Source: Oscillospiraceae bacterium
Lineage (GTDB): Bacteria; Bacillota; Clostridia; Oscillospirales; Oscillospiraceae
Assembly (NCBI GenBank): GCA_017617795.1
Contig: JAFZVM010000099.1
Location: 1-33,670 of the forward strand
Direction of reading: 5' to 3'
DNA length: 33,670 nt
Positions 14,854 to 23,440 of this stretch are shown here, in pieces. The notes under the pieces were generated by a model, which did not search any database, had not been told where the DNA came from, and saw only the letters and a list, made by a program, of their open reading frames with translations. How positions within the stretch are numbered: position 1 is the stretch's first letter; every line of letters starts with the position of its first letter. A program made the position numbers and the translations under genes.

Positions 14854-15873
14854 ATGAAACAGAAACGGATCGGCGCTCAGACCGTACGCTTTTCGGACCC
14901 TCCTTCCGTGATCGGCAGCGCCTGCGTCGGCGGAAAGAAGGAGGGCGAAGGCCCCCTGGGCGGCAGCTTCGATTATCTCTCCGGGGACGCCTACTTCGGG
15001 GAAAAGAGCTGGGAGAAGGCGGAATCCGCCATGCAGCGCATGGCCTTCTTCCACGCCATGAACAAAGCCAGGCTCAGCGCCTCTTCCCTGGACTATGTTT
15101 TCGCCGGGGATCTGCTGAACCAATGCACCGCTTCGGCCTTCAGCATGCGGGATACGGATATTCCGTATTTCGGCCTGTACGGGGCCTGCTCCACCATGGC
15201 GGAGGCCCTTTCCCTGGCAGCCATGAGCATCGACGGCGGCTATGCGGACACGGCCTGCGCCGTGACCTCCTCCCATTTCTGTTCCGCGGAACGGCAGTTC
15301 CGGCTGCCCCTGGAATACGGCGGCCAGCGCACCCCCACCGCCCAATGGACCGCCACCGCCGCCGGCGCGGCCATTCTCTCCGCCGAAGGCTGCGGCCCCT
15401 ATGTGACCGCCGTGACCACAGGCCGGATCCGGGACGCCGGGATCACAGACGCCAACAACATGGGCGCGGCCATGGCCCCCGCCGCCTACCAGACCATCAG
15501 CGCGCATCTCCGGGACCTGAACCTGCAGCCCGGGGATTACGACCTCATCGTCACCGGGGATCTGGGACTCATCGGGCGGGGCGTGGTGATGGATTTCTTC
15601 CTTCAGGACGGGGTGGATATTGCCCCCTTCTACGATGACTGCGGCCTGCTTCTTTACGACCGGGAACGGCAGGACGTGCATGCCGGCGGCTCCGGCTGCG
15701 GCTGCGGCGCCTCCGTGCTCTGCGGCTGGCTGCTGGATGGGCTCCGGGCCGGACGCTGGAGCAGCCTGCTCTTCTGCGCCACCGGCGCGCTCCTGTCCCC
15801 CACCACCGTGGGACAGGGGGAGAGCATCCCCGGCATCTGCCACGCGGTGGCATTTTCCATGACGAAAGGATGA
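14854..15873 (+). CDS. spoVAD: Stage V sporulation protein AD (SpoVAD)
   Basis: 339-aa thiolase-fold protein that binds dipicolinic acid for uptake into the forespore. Visible family stretches are DYVFAGDLLNQCTASAFSMR, FGLYGACSTMAEALSLAAMS, FRLPLEYGGQRTPTAQWTAT, and the C-terminal TGALLSPTTVGQGESIPGI. Start ATG follows CTGGGAGC. spoVAE follows after 4 bp. Unlike the usual spoVAC-AD-AE order, no spoVAC lies upstream; the gene before it is the unrelated 141-aa protein. In this family expression is normally forespore-specific (sigma-G); no convincing promoter was found. Confidence 0.95.
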   Translation: MKQKRIGAQTVRFSDPPSVIGSACVGGKKEGEGPLGGSFDYLSGDAYFGEKSWEKAESAMQRMAFFHAMNKARLSASSLDYVFAGDLLNQCTASAFSMRDTDIPYFGLYGACSTMAEALSLAAMSIDGGYADTACAVTSSHFCSAERQFRLPLEYGGQRTPTAQWTATAAGAAILSAEGCGPYVTAVTTGRIRDAGITDANNMGAAMAPAAYQTISAHLRDLNLQPGDYDLIVTGDLGLIGRGVVMDFFLQDGVDIAPFYDDCGLLLYDRERQDVHAGGSGCGCGASVLCGWLLDGLRAGRWSSLLFCATGALLSPTTVGQGESIPGICHAVAFSMTKG

Positions 15874-15877
15874 GACG

Positions 15878-16240
15878 ATGCTTCTCCCCTATCTCAAGGC
15901 TTTTCTCGCGGGGGGGCTGATCTGCGCGGCGGGTCAGCTGCTCATCGACAAGACGAATCTCACCCCGGCCAAGATCCTCAGCGCCTATGTGGTGGCCGGG
16001 GTCATCCTCGGCGGTACAGGGCTCTACAAGCCCTTTGCGGATTGGGCCGGCGCCGGTGCCACGGTTCCCCTGCTGGGTTTCGGCAGCACCCTGGCCCAGG
16101 GGATCCGCAGTGGGGTCGCGGAACGAGGTCTGCTGGGCGTCATGACCGGGGGCCTCACCGCCGCAGCCGCAGGGATCTGCGCCGCCGTCTTCTTCGCAGG
16201 CCTGGCAGCCCTGCTGTTCAAGCCGAGGGAAAAAAGCTGA
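15878..16240 (+). CDS. spoVAE: Stage V sporulation protein AE (SpoVAEB type)
   Basis: 120-aa membrane protein with about four hydrophobic segments. KAFLAGGLICAAGQLLIDKT, PAKILSAYVVAGVILGG and PLLGFGSTLAQGI match SpoVAE(B). It forms part of the channel that moves dipicolinic acid across the inner forespore membrane. ATG is preceded by AAAGGATGAG, 4 bp after the spoVAD stop, so it is co-transcribed. Confidence 0.92.
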   Translation: MLLPYLKAFLAGGLICAAGQLLIDKTNLTPAKILSAYVVAGVILGGTGLYKPFADWAGAGATVPLLGFGSTLAQGIRSGVAERGLLGVMTGGLTAAAAGICAAVFFAGLAALLFKPREKS

Positions 16241-16254
16241 TCGAAAACAGAAAA

Positions 16255-16281
16255 AACTCCGCACCACAAGGGTGCGGAGTT
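16255..16281 (-). terminator. Terminator between converging genes
   Basis: An 11-bp stem AACTCCGCACC with a 5-nt loop. On the minus strand it is followed by TTTTCTGTTTTC, so it mainly ends the 181-aa gene; on the plus strand it lies just after spoVAE but lacks a T-tract. Confidence 0.8.
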
Positions 16282-16300
16282 GCATGTCATTGGGAAAAAC

Positions 16301-16846
16301 TCAGTCGTCGAACTCGTACTTAGCGGCGTACGCGGCGCGGATCCGATAACCGATGATCCAGCATGCGATGGACAGGATGATCACAATGGCGGCAAAGATC
16401 GCATTGTTCGTACACTGCTGCGCCTTTGAAGTCAGGTTATAGGTCAAGCCGAACAGGGCCATTGCGGGAGCATAGACGCCATAGCCATAGCTCACGAAGA
16501 AGTTGAAGCTAGCGAAGAAGCCGATGGCCGGCAGCACATTCATGATGACGATGGCGATCAGTCCGCCGGGATTGCGGTTGTAGCCCAGGAGCATCGAGAA
16601 GCCCAGGGTGCCCAGCACGATCAGTACGGAGCAGACGATGTAGTTCCAGCCGATGTTCGCCCCTACCAACGCGAGGGATGTGATCTTCTCCGCGCTCATG
16701 CCGGTGGCGTACTTATCCGCCGCACTGCCGATCTCCACAAAGCGGTAACCGGAGAGGATGCTCATTTCGAACATGATAAGAATGATGATCAGGATGGTAT
16801 AGATCAGAGATTTGGGCTTGCTCTCAAGAAATTTCATGAATTTCAC
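16301..16846 (-). CDS. Predicted membrane protein of unknown function
   Basis: 181 aa, with about four hydrophobic segments: SLIYTILIIILIMFEMSI, YIVCSVLIVLGTLGFSMLL, an alanine/phenylalanine-rich middle (IGFFASFNFFVSYGYG), and AIFAAIVIILSIACWIIGYR. The tail is charged (YAAKYEFDD). No family is recognised. The GTG at 16846 has AAGGGA 4-5 nt upstream; ATG at 16837 is the alternative start. It has a strong promoter and its own terminator, so it is an expressed single gene. Codon use looks less GC-rich than its neighbours, which may reflect high expression or recent arrival. Confidence 0.75.
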   Translation of the reverse strand: MKFMKFLESKPKSLIYTILIIILIMFEMSILSGYRFVEIGSAADKYATGMSAEKITSLALVGANIGWNYIVCSVLIVLGTLGFSMLLGYNRNPGGLIAIVIMNVLPAIGFFASFNFFVSYGYGVYAPAMALFGLTYNLTSKAQQCTNNAIFAAIVIILSIACWIIGYRIRAAYAAKYEFDD

Positions 16847-16870
16847 ACGTCCCTTCGCTTTTATACGGGC

Positions 16871-16899
16871 ATTATAGCATAATCGCTGCTCATTGACAA
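16871..16899 (-). promoter_or_regulatory. Strong sigma-A-type promoter of the 181-aa gene
   Basis: On the minus strand, TTGTCA (16899-16894), a 17-bp spacer, then a perfect TATAAT (16876-16871) with TG at the extended position. Confidence 0.85.
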
Positions 16900-16973
16900 G
16901 AGGATTCCATAAGTTTTTCTCTTTTCAGCGGGCAAAAACTATGCGCTTTGCATAAGTAACGCCGGGAAAAGAA

Positions 16974-16992
16974 GGAAAAACGCCGTTTTTCC
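16974..16992 (-). terminator. Candidate terminator of the 170-aa gene
   Basis: GGAAAAACG and CGTTTTTCC form an inverted repeat with a very short centre, so the real loop must open some pairs. It is followed by TTCTTTTCCC on the minus strand, 5 bp after the stop. Confidence 0.5.
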
Positions 16993-16997
16993 GGGAC

Positions 16998-17510
16998 TCA
17001 CTCGTACCGATGACCGGTCTTTTTCTTGTTCTCCAGATCGGAGGGGATATCATTCCGGTGCTGGAAAGCGGAGATCTCCTTTTCCAGGTTCTGATAGAAG
17101 GAGTCCTGGATCTTCAGAGACTTCCTGCCATCCTTGAAAACAAGCTCGGCGGAGGTGTTGTTGATGCGGGCCGCGCGGGAGTTCACGGGGTTGGCGCCGG
17201 GGAACTGCCAGAGGATCGCCCGGACGTCTTCCGCCAGGACTACGGTCTTGCCGAACAGGTTGTTCTGCACCAGGGCCTTCTCATAGACCTCCATGTTCAC
17301 GCTCACCGCCTGCCGGATGACCAGGGCCACGGCGAACAGGAAGAGAATGCCGAAGGCGATGGTGAGACCCCAGCTGCCCTCTCCTCTCAGCCGCGGACCC
17401 AGGGAGGCGAAGGTGATGATGCCGAACAATACGGCGGCCATGACGGTGGGCAGATAGATCATCCCCGAGGTCTTCAGGGTACCGACCTTTTTCCCATACT
17501 TTTCTTCCAT
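16998..17510 (-). CDS. Membrane protein with PH-like C-terminal domain, function unknown
   Basis: 170 aa. Two membrane segments close to the N-terminus (MIYLPTVMAAVLFGIITFAS and LTIAFGILFLFAVALVIRQAV) precede a soluble domain of about 95 residues (VNMEVYEKALVQNN, TVVLAEDVRAILW, SLKIQDSFYQNLEKEI). This arrangement resembles bacterial PH-like (DUF-type) membrane proteins, but the match is by eye only. ATG at 17510 was chosen because GGAGG lies 8 nt upstream; TTG at 17525 is disfavoured. It follows rsgA on the same strand and has its own promoter. Confidence 0.72.
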   Translation of the reverse strand: MEEKYGKKVGTLKTSGMIYLPTVMAAVLFGIITFASLGPRLRGEGSWGLTIAFGILFLFAVALVIRQAVSVNMEVYEKALVQNNLFGKTVVLAEDVRAILWQFPGANPVNSRAARINNTSAELVFKDGRKSLKIQDSFYQNLEKEISAFQHRNDIPSDLENKKKTGHRYE

Positions 17511-17559
17511 GTAATCTTCCTCCAAATATCATTGAATTTTGAATACATCTTTAATGCAG

Positions 17560-17588
17560 AATATACCACACCGGGAAGACGAAGTCAA
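17560..17588 (-). promoter_or_regulatory. Sigma-A-type promoter of the 170-aa gene
   Basis: On the minus strand, TTGACT (17588-17583), a 17-bp spacer, then TATATT (17565-17560), with TG at the extended -10. The -35 overlaps the rsgA stop. Confidence 0.75.
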
Positions 17589-18478
17589 TCACGCAGGGAC
17601 CAATCCGCAACTTTTCTCAGTTCCTCGTGGAGCCTTGCATAGCTCTCGTGCCGGGACCGGGGGATCTCCCCGGCTTCCACGGCGGCGGTCACGGCGCAGC
17701 CCGCGTCACGAACGTGGGCGCAGTCCGGAAACCGGCATTCCGACAGGTAGGGGCGAAATTCACGGAACAGCTCCGGCAGCCGGCGCTTCAGCTCCAGGGT
17801 GACGTCCTCCGCATCGAAGGCGGCAAAGCCCGGAGTATCCGCGGCCCAGATCCCGTCCCCCAGGGGAAAGAGCTCCACGTGGCGGGTGGTATGCCTTCCC
17901 CTCCCCAGCTTTCGGCTGATCTCGCCGGTCTCCAGATCCAGGCCGGCGCTCAGAGCGTTCAGCAGGCTGGATTTCCCCACCCCCGAATTCCCGGTGAAGG
18001 CGCAGAGCTTCCCGGCCAGCATCCGACGGAGCTCCGGGATCCCTTCCCCGGTCTCCGCGCTGGTCTCCGCCACCGGAAAGCCGCAGCTCCGGTAAGTGCG
18101 GATCAGCTCCTCCGCCCTGCCCAGGTCGCTCTTGTGAAAGCACAGGATGGGTTCGCAGTTCTTCAGCTCCGCAATGGCGATCATCCGGTCCAGCAGATAG
18201 GGATCGGTCACCGGAGGCACGGCGGAGGCCAGGATCACCAGGGCGTCCAGGTTGGCCGCAGCCGGACGGACGAAGGCGTTCTTCCGGGGAAGCAGGTCGA
18301 TCAGGCTGCCTTTCCCGTTGCCCAGGGATTCGACTTTGGCCAGATCGCCCACCAGTGGGGTCAGCCCCCGGAAGCGGAGCTTGCCCCTGGCCCGGCATTC
18401 CAGCATCCCTTCCGGGGTATGCACGTACCAGAAGCCGCTGAGCGCTTTCAGGACCCTGCCCTCAAGCGTCTCCGCCAT
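17585..18478 (-). CDS. rsgA: Ribosome small-subunit-dependent GTPase A
   Basis: 297-aa circularly permuted GTPase that helps mature the 30S subunit. The OB-fold is at 1-65. The GTPase motifs come in the permuted order: H115-K-S-D118 (G4, in place of NKxD), G163-NSGVGKS170 (P-loop) and D214-TPG217 (G3). The zinc-binding C-terminal domain has C248, C253, H255 and C261. The start ATG follows AGGAGGGAGA, and the gene overlaps pknB by 17 nt. The prpC-pknB-rsgA order is standard in Firmicutes. His in the G4 motif is unusual but conserved Lys and Asp remain. Confidence 0.96.
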   Translation of the reverse strand: MAETLEGRVLKALSGFWYVHTPEGMLECRARGKLRFRGLTPLVGDLAKVESLGNGKGSLIDLLPRKNAFVRPAAANLDALVILASAVPPVTDPYLLDRMIAIAELKNCEPILCFHKSDLGRAEELIRTYRSCGFPVAETSAETGEGIPELRRMLAGKLCAFTGNSGVGKSSLLNALSAGLDLETGEISRKLGRGRHTTRHVELFPLGDGIWAADTPGFAAFDAEDVTLELKRRLPELFREFRPYLSECRFPDCAHVRDAGCAVTAAVEAGEIPRSRHESYARLHEELRKVADWSLRD

Positions 18479-20354
18479 TCTCTCCCTCCTGGCCGCCGTC
18501 CCCGGCGGGCTCGCCGTTATCCTCCGGCGGCTGTTCGCCCTCTTCTCCTCCTTCGCCGGGTTCCTGGCCGGGCTCCTCCTCAGGAGGCGGAGTCTCTGTC
18601 GGTCCGGAGGAGATGTTCAGATTGATCTTGCTGTGCTCGGGGATGCTGGTGCCGGGGGCGGTGCTCTGGAAGATAACGGTGCCCCGTTCCGCGTCGTCCT
18701 CCACCTCGGAGATGCTGCCCACGGTGAGGTTCAGGGCCTCCAGCTGGGCTGCCGCCGCTTGGGCGGTCTTCCCGTACAGGTCGGGCATGGAGACGTATTT
18801 GATCTCCGGGCCGGAGCTGACGGTGAGGAAGACCGTATCGCCGGGCCGGAGCTCCTCTCCCGCCGCGGGGGAGGTGGAGATCACGTAGCCCTCCGTCACC
18901 GTATCTGAGACCACCAGATCCTCCCGCACCTCCAGCTTCAGCTTCTGGAGGGTGAGGAAGGCGTTGCGGTATTCCTGATTCACCAGATCCGGCATGAATA
19001 CGATCTCGGAGCCGCTGCTGACCGTCACCTTCAGGGTGGGCTTTTCCTCTCCCTTGATCACCGTCCTGCCGCTGGCGGGGCTCTGAGTCAGGATGAAGCC
19101 CTCCTCCACCCCTTCGTCGGCCTCATAGGTGGGGATGATGTTGAAATTATCCGTGAAGCCCGGATTCTGGAGCACCGTCTCCAGACGGCTGCCCACCAGG
19201 GCCGGAACGGTCATGGTCTCCGGTTCCGTGAACATTTCCTTGAACCAGTTGCGCCACAGGAAGAGGAACAGGGCCAGGATGAACAGGATCACGCAGAGCA
19301 CGCCGAAGAGGATGGTCACGCTCCTGGCCCGGAGGGTGTTCTTCCGGTAATCCTTCCGGCTCAGCTCCCGGGCGCCCCGGATCGGTTTGACCCCTTCGGT
19401 CTCCGAGGTCATGATCCGGCCTCCCCGTTTCTTCCGCTTCCCGGTCTGCGTTTCTTCTGAGAGCTCCTTCCGCTCGGGGGTCTCCGTAAAGGGCAGTTCC
19501 TCCTCGTCGAAATTTCCCTCCGGGTCCTTGCGGAAGGCTTCCAGGTCCGCATAGAGCTCCTCGGCGGTCTGATACCGCTTGTCCAGGTCCGCGCACATGG
19601 CCTTCATGGTGATGCGCTCGAACCCCTCCGGGATCTCCGGATCGATCTCCCGGGGCATCAGGGGAATGGAGCTGATATGCTGGATGGCCACGGCCACGGC
19701 GCTGTCCCCCTCGAAGGGCAGGCGGCCGGTGATCATCTCATACATCACCACGCCCAGGGAATAGATGTCCGTCCGGGCGTCCGTGTGGCTGCCCTTGGCC
19801 TGCTCCGGGGAGATATAGTGGACGCTGCCCAGGGTCTCCTGGGTCAGGGTATTCTGACTGGAATTCAGCCGGGCGATGCCGAAATCGGCCACCTTGACGC
19901 TGCCGTCCTTCAGGATCATGATGTTGTGGGGCTTGATGTCCCGATGGACGATCCCCCGGCTGTGGGCGTGGATGAGCGCCTTGCAGATCTGGCTGGAGAA
20001 ATGCAGGGCTTCCTTCCAGGAGAGTACTCCCCGCTTCTGCATATACTGCTTCAGGGTGATCCCCTCGATCAGCTCCATGACGATATAGTTCACGTCCTGG
20101 GTGCGGCTCACGTCGTACACCGTGACGATATTGGGGTGGCTGAGCATGGCTACCGCCTGCGCCTCGGTATGGAAGCGCCGCCGGAAATCCTCGTCCACCG
20201 CATAGTCGTCCTTCAGGATCTTGACCGCGACATACCGGTTCAGCCGATGGCACAGGGCCTTATAGACCACCGCCATCCCGCCCACGCCGATCTTTTCCTT
20301 GATCTCGTAGCGGTTATCCAGCATCTCGCCGATGTATTTATCCATATTGTCCAT
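18462..20354 (-). CDS. pknB: PASTA-domain Ser/Thr protein kinase (PknB/PrkC)
   Basis: 630-aa membrane kinase sensing cell-wall fragments. The kinase domain spans about 14-280, with glycine loop IGVGGMAVVYKA, Lys45 (VAVKIL), HRD at 137-139 (VHRDIKPHN) and DFG at 157-159. A basic juxtamembrane region follows, then one membrane segment at 346-368, then about three PASTA repeats (about 378-600), each ending with SG-P-like turns. The C-tail is Pro/Glu/Gly-rich. ATG at 20354 has AAGGATGG upstream; TTG at 20360 is less likely. The partner phosphatase prpC is 23 bp upstream. Known targets in relatives are division and wall proteins. Confidence 0.96.
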   Translation of the reverse strand: MDNMDKYIGEMLDNRYEIKEKIGVGGMAVVYKALCHRLNRYVAVKILKDDYAVDEDFRRRFHTEAQAVAMLSHPNIVTVYDVSRTQDVNYIVMELIEGITLKQYMQKRGVLSWKEALHFSSQICKALIHAHSRGIVHRDIKPHNIMILKDGSVKVADFGIARLNSSQNTLTQETLGSVHYISPEQAKGSHTDARTDIYSLGVVMYEMITGRLPFEGDSAVAVAIQHISSIPLMPREIDPEIPEGFERITMKAMCADLDKRYQTAEELYADLEAFRKDPEGNFDEEELPFTETPERKELSEETQTGKRKKRGGRIMTSETEGVKPIRGARELSRKDYRKNTLRARSVTILFGVLCVILFILALFLFLWRNWFKEMFTEPETMTVPALVGSRLETVLQNPGFTDNFNIIPTYEADEGVEEGFILTQSPASGRTVIKGEEKPTLKVTVSSGSEIVFMPDLVNQEYRNAFLTLQKLKLEVREDLVVSDTVTEGYVISTSPAAGEELRPGDTVFLTVSSGPEIKYVSMPDLYGKTAQAAAAQLEALNLTVGSISEVEDDAERGTVIFQSTAPGTSIPEHSKINLNISSGPTETPPPEEEPGQEPGEGGEEGEQPPEDNGEPAGDGGQEGENGGDA

Positions 20355-20377
20355 CTTCAAACCATCCTTATATCCGT

Positions 20378-21133
20378 TCAGCCTTCCGCTTCGGGTCCGT
20401 CCGCGGAAAGCAGGATCAGGGTCACATTATCCGGCGCGCCCCGTTCCAGCGCGATCCCCATCATCCGGTCGGCCGCGGTCTCCAGCTCGCCGCCGTAGGC
20501 GATCTCGAACAGCAGCTCCTGGGAGTTCACGATGCCGCTGAGCCCGTCGGAACAGAGGAGCAGGATATCCCCGGGCTCCAGCTCTTCCCGGAACACGTCG
20601 CAGATCACATCCTCATCCGTGCCCAGGGCCCGGGTGATATAGTTCCGTTGGGGATGCAGCCAGGCGTCCGCCCGGTCGATCTCCCCCCGGTCCACCAGGT
20701 CCTGCACCAGGGAGTGATCCTTGGTGATCTGGCGGATGACCTTATTCCGCACCAGATAGCAGCGGCTGTCCCCGATGTTTACGATCCGGGTCTCCCTGCC
20801 GTCGGTAACGGCGGCCACCAGGGTGGTCCCCATGCCCTCGTATTCCGGTACGGCGAAGGCCAGGTCATAGATCGCCCGGTTGGCTTCCCGCACCGCGAGG
20901 GGAGCGGAAAGCTCCGCCTGCTCCACCGTCTCCAGGCCGGGGCAGAGGTATTCCGTAAACCGTTCCACGCCCATGCGGCTCGCCACGTTTCCCGCCTTGG
21001 CGCCGCCCATTCCGTCGCATACCACGGCGGTGAGGATCTCCTTGCCCTCGGGGGTCTCCGTGGAACGTACGAGCCAGGAATCCTGGTTCTCCGAACGGAC
21101 ACGACCGGTGTCCGTCAGCGCCCAATAGCGCAA
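20378..21133 (-). CDS. prpC: PP2C-type Ser/Thr phosphatase (Stp/PrpC)
   Basis: 251-aa metal-dependent phosphatase that reverses PknB phosphorylation. PP2C motifs are in order: RSENQDSW, VCDGMGGAKAGNVAS, NIGDSRCYLV, TKDHSLVQDLVD and LLCSDGLSGIV. It starts with TTG, 1 bp after the rlmN stop; GGAGG 9 nt upstream supports it. It is followed at once by its kinase pknB. Confidence 0.95.
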   Translation of the reverse strand: MRYWALTDTGRVRSENQDSWLVRSTETPEGKEILTAVVCDGMGGAKAGNVASRMGVERFTEYLCPGLETVEQAELSAPLAVREANRAIYDLAFAVPEYEGMGTTLVAAVTDGRETRIVNIGDSRCYLVRNKVIRQITKDHSLVQDLVDRGEIDRADAWLHPQRNYITRALGTDEDVICDVFREELEPGDILLLCSDGLSGIVNSQELLFEIAYGGELETAADRMMGIALERGAPDNVTLILLSADGPEAEG

Positions 21134-21134
21134 T

Positions 21135-22157
21135 TCAGGTCGCCTCCTTCCTTCTCAGCTGTCCGCAGGCGGCGTCGATGTCCGCGCCGAGACGGCGGCG
21201 GACGGTGGCGTTGCAGCCCAGCTGCTGCAGTCTGCGGGCCAGCTCCCGGGCGTTTCCCGGCTCCAGCTGGCTTCCGGGGACCCGGTTCAGGGGGATCAGA
21301 TTCACATGCCCGTGCACCCGGCGCATGTGTTCCGCCAGGAGCGTCATCTGCTCCGGCGAGTCGTTCACGCCCCGAATGGGGGCATATTCGAAGCTGATGC
21401 GTCTTCCGGTCCGTTCATAGTATGCCCGGCAGGCCTCCATCAGGGCGGCCAGGTCATACCGGCGGGCGATGGGCATCAGTTTTTTTCTGGTTTCGTCATC
21501 CGGCGCATGGAGGGAAACGGAAAGGGTGAGCTGCAGGTCCTCCTCCGCCAGTCTCCCGATCTGCGGGACGAGTCCGCAGGTGGAGAGGGAAATATGGCGC
21601 ATGCCGATATTCAGACCGTCCTCCGCGTTCACCAGCCGTAGGAACCGCATGACGTTCTCATAGTTCTCCAGCGGTTCTCCGATGCCCATGAGGACGACGC
21701 CCGTGATCTTCGCGCCGCTTTCCAGCCCGGAATACAGGACCTCCTCCAGCATCTCCCCCGCGGTGAGGTCCCGGACGAGACCCAGACCGGAGGAGGCGCA
21801 GAAAACGCAGCCCTGGCGGCAGCCCACCTGGGAGGAGATGCAGACGGTGTTGCCGTAGTGATAGCGCATGACGACGCTTTCCACCGCGTTGCCGTCCCAC
21901 AGCCGCCACAGGGTCTTCACCGTGCCGTCCGCCGATTCCTGCCTGCGCATCGCCGTCAACGCGCTCAGCCGGTACTTTTCCTCCAGGAGATCCCGCAGGC
22001 TTTTGGGCAGGTCCGACATTTCGGCGAAGCTCCCCGCGCCCCGGTGGAGCCAGCGGAACACCTGCCCCGCCCGGTAGGCCGGGAGTCCCATGGACCGGAA
22101 GTCCGCCTCCAGCTCTTCCCGGAGAAGGGATCTTATTTCTCTCTGATCATCCTGCAT
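21135..22157 (-). CDS. rlmN: 23S rRNA (adenine-2503-C2)-methyltransferase RlmN
   Basis: 340-aa radical-SAM enzyme that methylates A2503 of 23S rRNA and A37 of some tRNAs. The N-terminal domain carries MGLPAYRAGQVFRWLHRGA. The Fe-S cysteines are C113, C117 and C120 (GCRQGCVFC). The family stretches GIGEPLENYENVMRFLRL, SLHAPDDETRKKLMPIAR and GVNDSPEQ are present, with the Cys-bearing end (DIDAACGQL). It overlaps rsmB by 25 nt and sits 1 bp before prpC. Confidence 0.96.
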   Translation of the reverse strand: MQDDQREIRSLLREELEADFRSMGLPAYRAGQVFRWLHRGAGSFAEMSDLPKSLRDLLEEKYRLSALTAMRRQESADGTVKTLWRLWDGNAVESVVMRYHYGNTVCISSQVGCRQGCVFCASSGLGLVRDLTAGEMLEEVLYSGLESGAKITGVVLMGIGEPLENYENVMRFLRLVNAEDGLNIGMRHISLSTCGLVPQIGRLAEEDLQLTLSVSLHAPDDETRKKLMPIARRYDLAALMEACRAYYERTGRRISFEYAPIRGVNDSPEQMTLLAEHMRRVHGHVNLIPLNRVPGSQLEPGNARELARRLQQLGCNATVRRRLGADIDAACGQLRRKEAT

Positions 22158-23440
22158 AGATAGAAGCCGTCCGTTCCGAATTCAAAGGGCCACAGGGTAC
22201 GCCGGCCCTCGGGCGCATCCCCCAGGGGAGGGGGAAGATGGATGGGCGCTGCGCGGAAATCCCCGCGCTCCGCCAGGAAAGCGGCGGTGACCGCCTCGTT
22301 CTCCGCCTCCAGCAGGGTGCAGGTGGAATACACCAGCTGTCCCCCGGGCCTGACGCAGTCCCCCAGGCTGCGGAGGATCTCCAGCTGGATCCCGGGCAGG
22401 TCCGCCAGCTCCTCCCGGGGCTTCCAGCGGATCTCCGGCTTTTTCCGGATGACCCCCATGCCGGAACAGGGCACGTCCGCCAGCACCAGATCAAAGGCGT
22501 TCTTCCATTCCTCCGCGGGCCTCCGGGCGTCGGCGGCCTGCGTCCGTATGCTGCGGATCCCCAGCCTTTCCGCCGCTGTGCGCAGCCGCTCCAGCTTATT
22601 GGGATGCAGGTCGCAGGCAAGGATCTCTCCCCTGTCCTCCATCTCCTGGGCCAGAAGAAAGGTCTTTCCCCCGGGAGCGGCGCAGGCGTCCAGCGCCTTC
22701 ATCCCGGGCTTTGGCTCCGCGCAGAGCACGGGCAGGGCCGCCGCGGGATCCTGCACGGTGACCAGCCCCCGGCGAAAGGCCGACAGGTCCGCCGCCCGGC
22801 CCTCCTTCAGGGCGAAGAAATCCGGCAGGGGCGGCAGGGGCGAAAACGCGGCGTTTTCTTCCGTCAGGGCGTCGGAGACCTCCTCCGCCGTCCCCCGAAG
22901 GCGGTTCACCCGCAGCGCCGTGGGGGGGATCTCATTGTCCGCCGCCAGGAGACGGCGGCAGTCCGCCTCCCCCAGCCGGTCCAGCCAGAGCTGCGTGAGC
23001 CACAGGGGATGGCTGTACCGGACAGCCAGGCTTTCGGCGTCTCCTCCCTGGGGAAGAGGGGGCAGGGGGGCGGAGGTCAGCCGCCGGAGGATGGCGTTCA
23101 CCACCCTCGCCGCGGCGGGATTCGCCATGGCTTTGGTCATTTCCACCGCCGTATCCACCGCCGCGGAGGGGGGGATGCGGTCCAGGAAGGCCAGCTGATA
23201 TACGGCGCAGCGGAGGATCGCCCGCACCGGGCTCTGGAGGCTTCCCCGCACGTAGGGGGCCAGGTAAAAGTCCAGGGCGGTGAGATTCTGGATCACGCCG
23301 CAGCAGAGCCGCTGGGCCAGGGCCCGCTCCCGCTCCGGCAGCTTTTCCCGGCGGAAAAGCCCGTCCAGAAAGGCGTCGGACCAGGCGCCGCGCTTCTCCC
23401 AGGCCAACAGGGCCCGCACCGCCGCCTCCCGTCCGTTCAT
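22133..23440 (-). CDS. rsmB: 16S rRNA (cytosine-967-C5)-methyltransferase RsmB
   Basis: 435 aa. The N-terminal NusB-like RNA-binding domain covers about 1-140 (LAQRLCCGVIQNLTALDFYL, VDTAVEMTKA). The C-terminal methyltransferase has DACAAPGGKTFLLAQEM (SAM site), LADVPCSGMGVIRKKPEIRW (catalytic-site Cys) and VYSTCTLLEAENEAV (second Cys). The ATG overlaps the fmt stop as ATGA. It belongs to the def-fmt-rsmB-rlmN translation cluster. Confidence 0.96.
   Translation of the reverse strand: MNGREAAVRALLAWEKRGAWSDAFLDGLFRREKLPERERALAQRLCCGVIQNLTALDFYLAPYVRGSLQSPVRAILRCAVYQLAFLDRIPPSAAVDTAVEMTKAMANPAAARVVNAILRRLTSAPLPPLPQGGDAESLAVRYSHPLWLTQLWLDRLGEADCRRLLAADNEIPPTALRVNRLRGTAEEVSDALTEENAAFSPLPPLPDFFALKEGRAADLSAFRRGLVTVQDPAAALPVLCAEPKPGMKALDACAAPGGKTFLLAQEMEDRGEILACDLHPNKLERLRTAAERLGIRSIRTQAADARRPAEEWKNAFDLVLADVPCSGMGVIRKKPEIRWKPREELADLPGIQLEILRSLGDCVRPGGQLVYSTCTLLEAENEAVTAAFLAERGDFRAAPIHLPPPLGDAPEGRRTLWPFEFGTDGFYLCRMIREK

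Noticed and set aside
18125-18136. RsgA G4 motif HKSD as a sign of inactivation
   Set aside because: RsgA relatives vary at the first position (TKxD is common); the Lys, Asp, P-loop and zinc ligands are intact.
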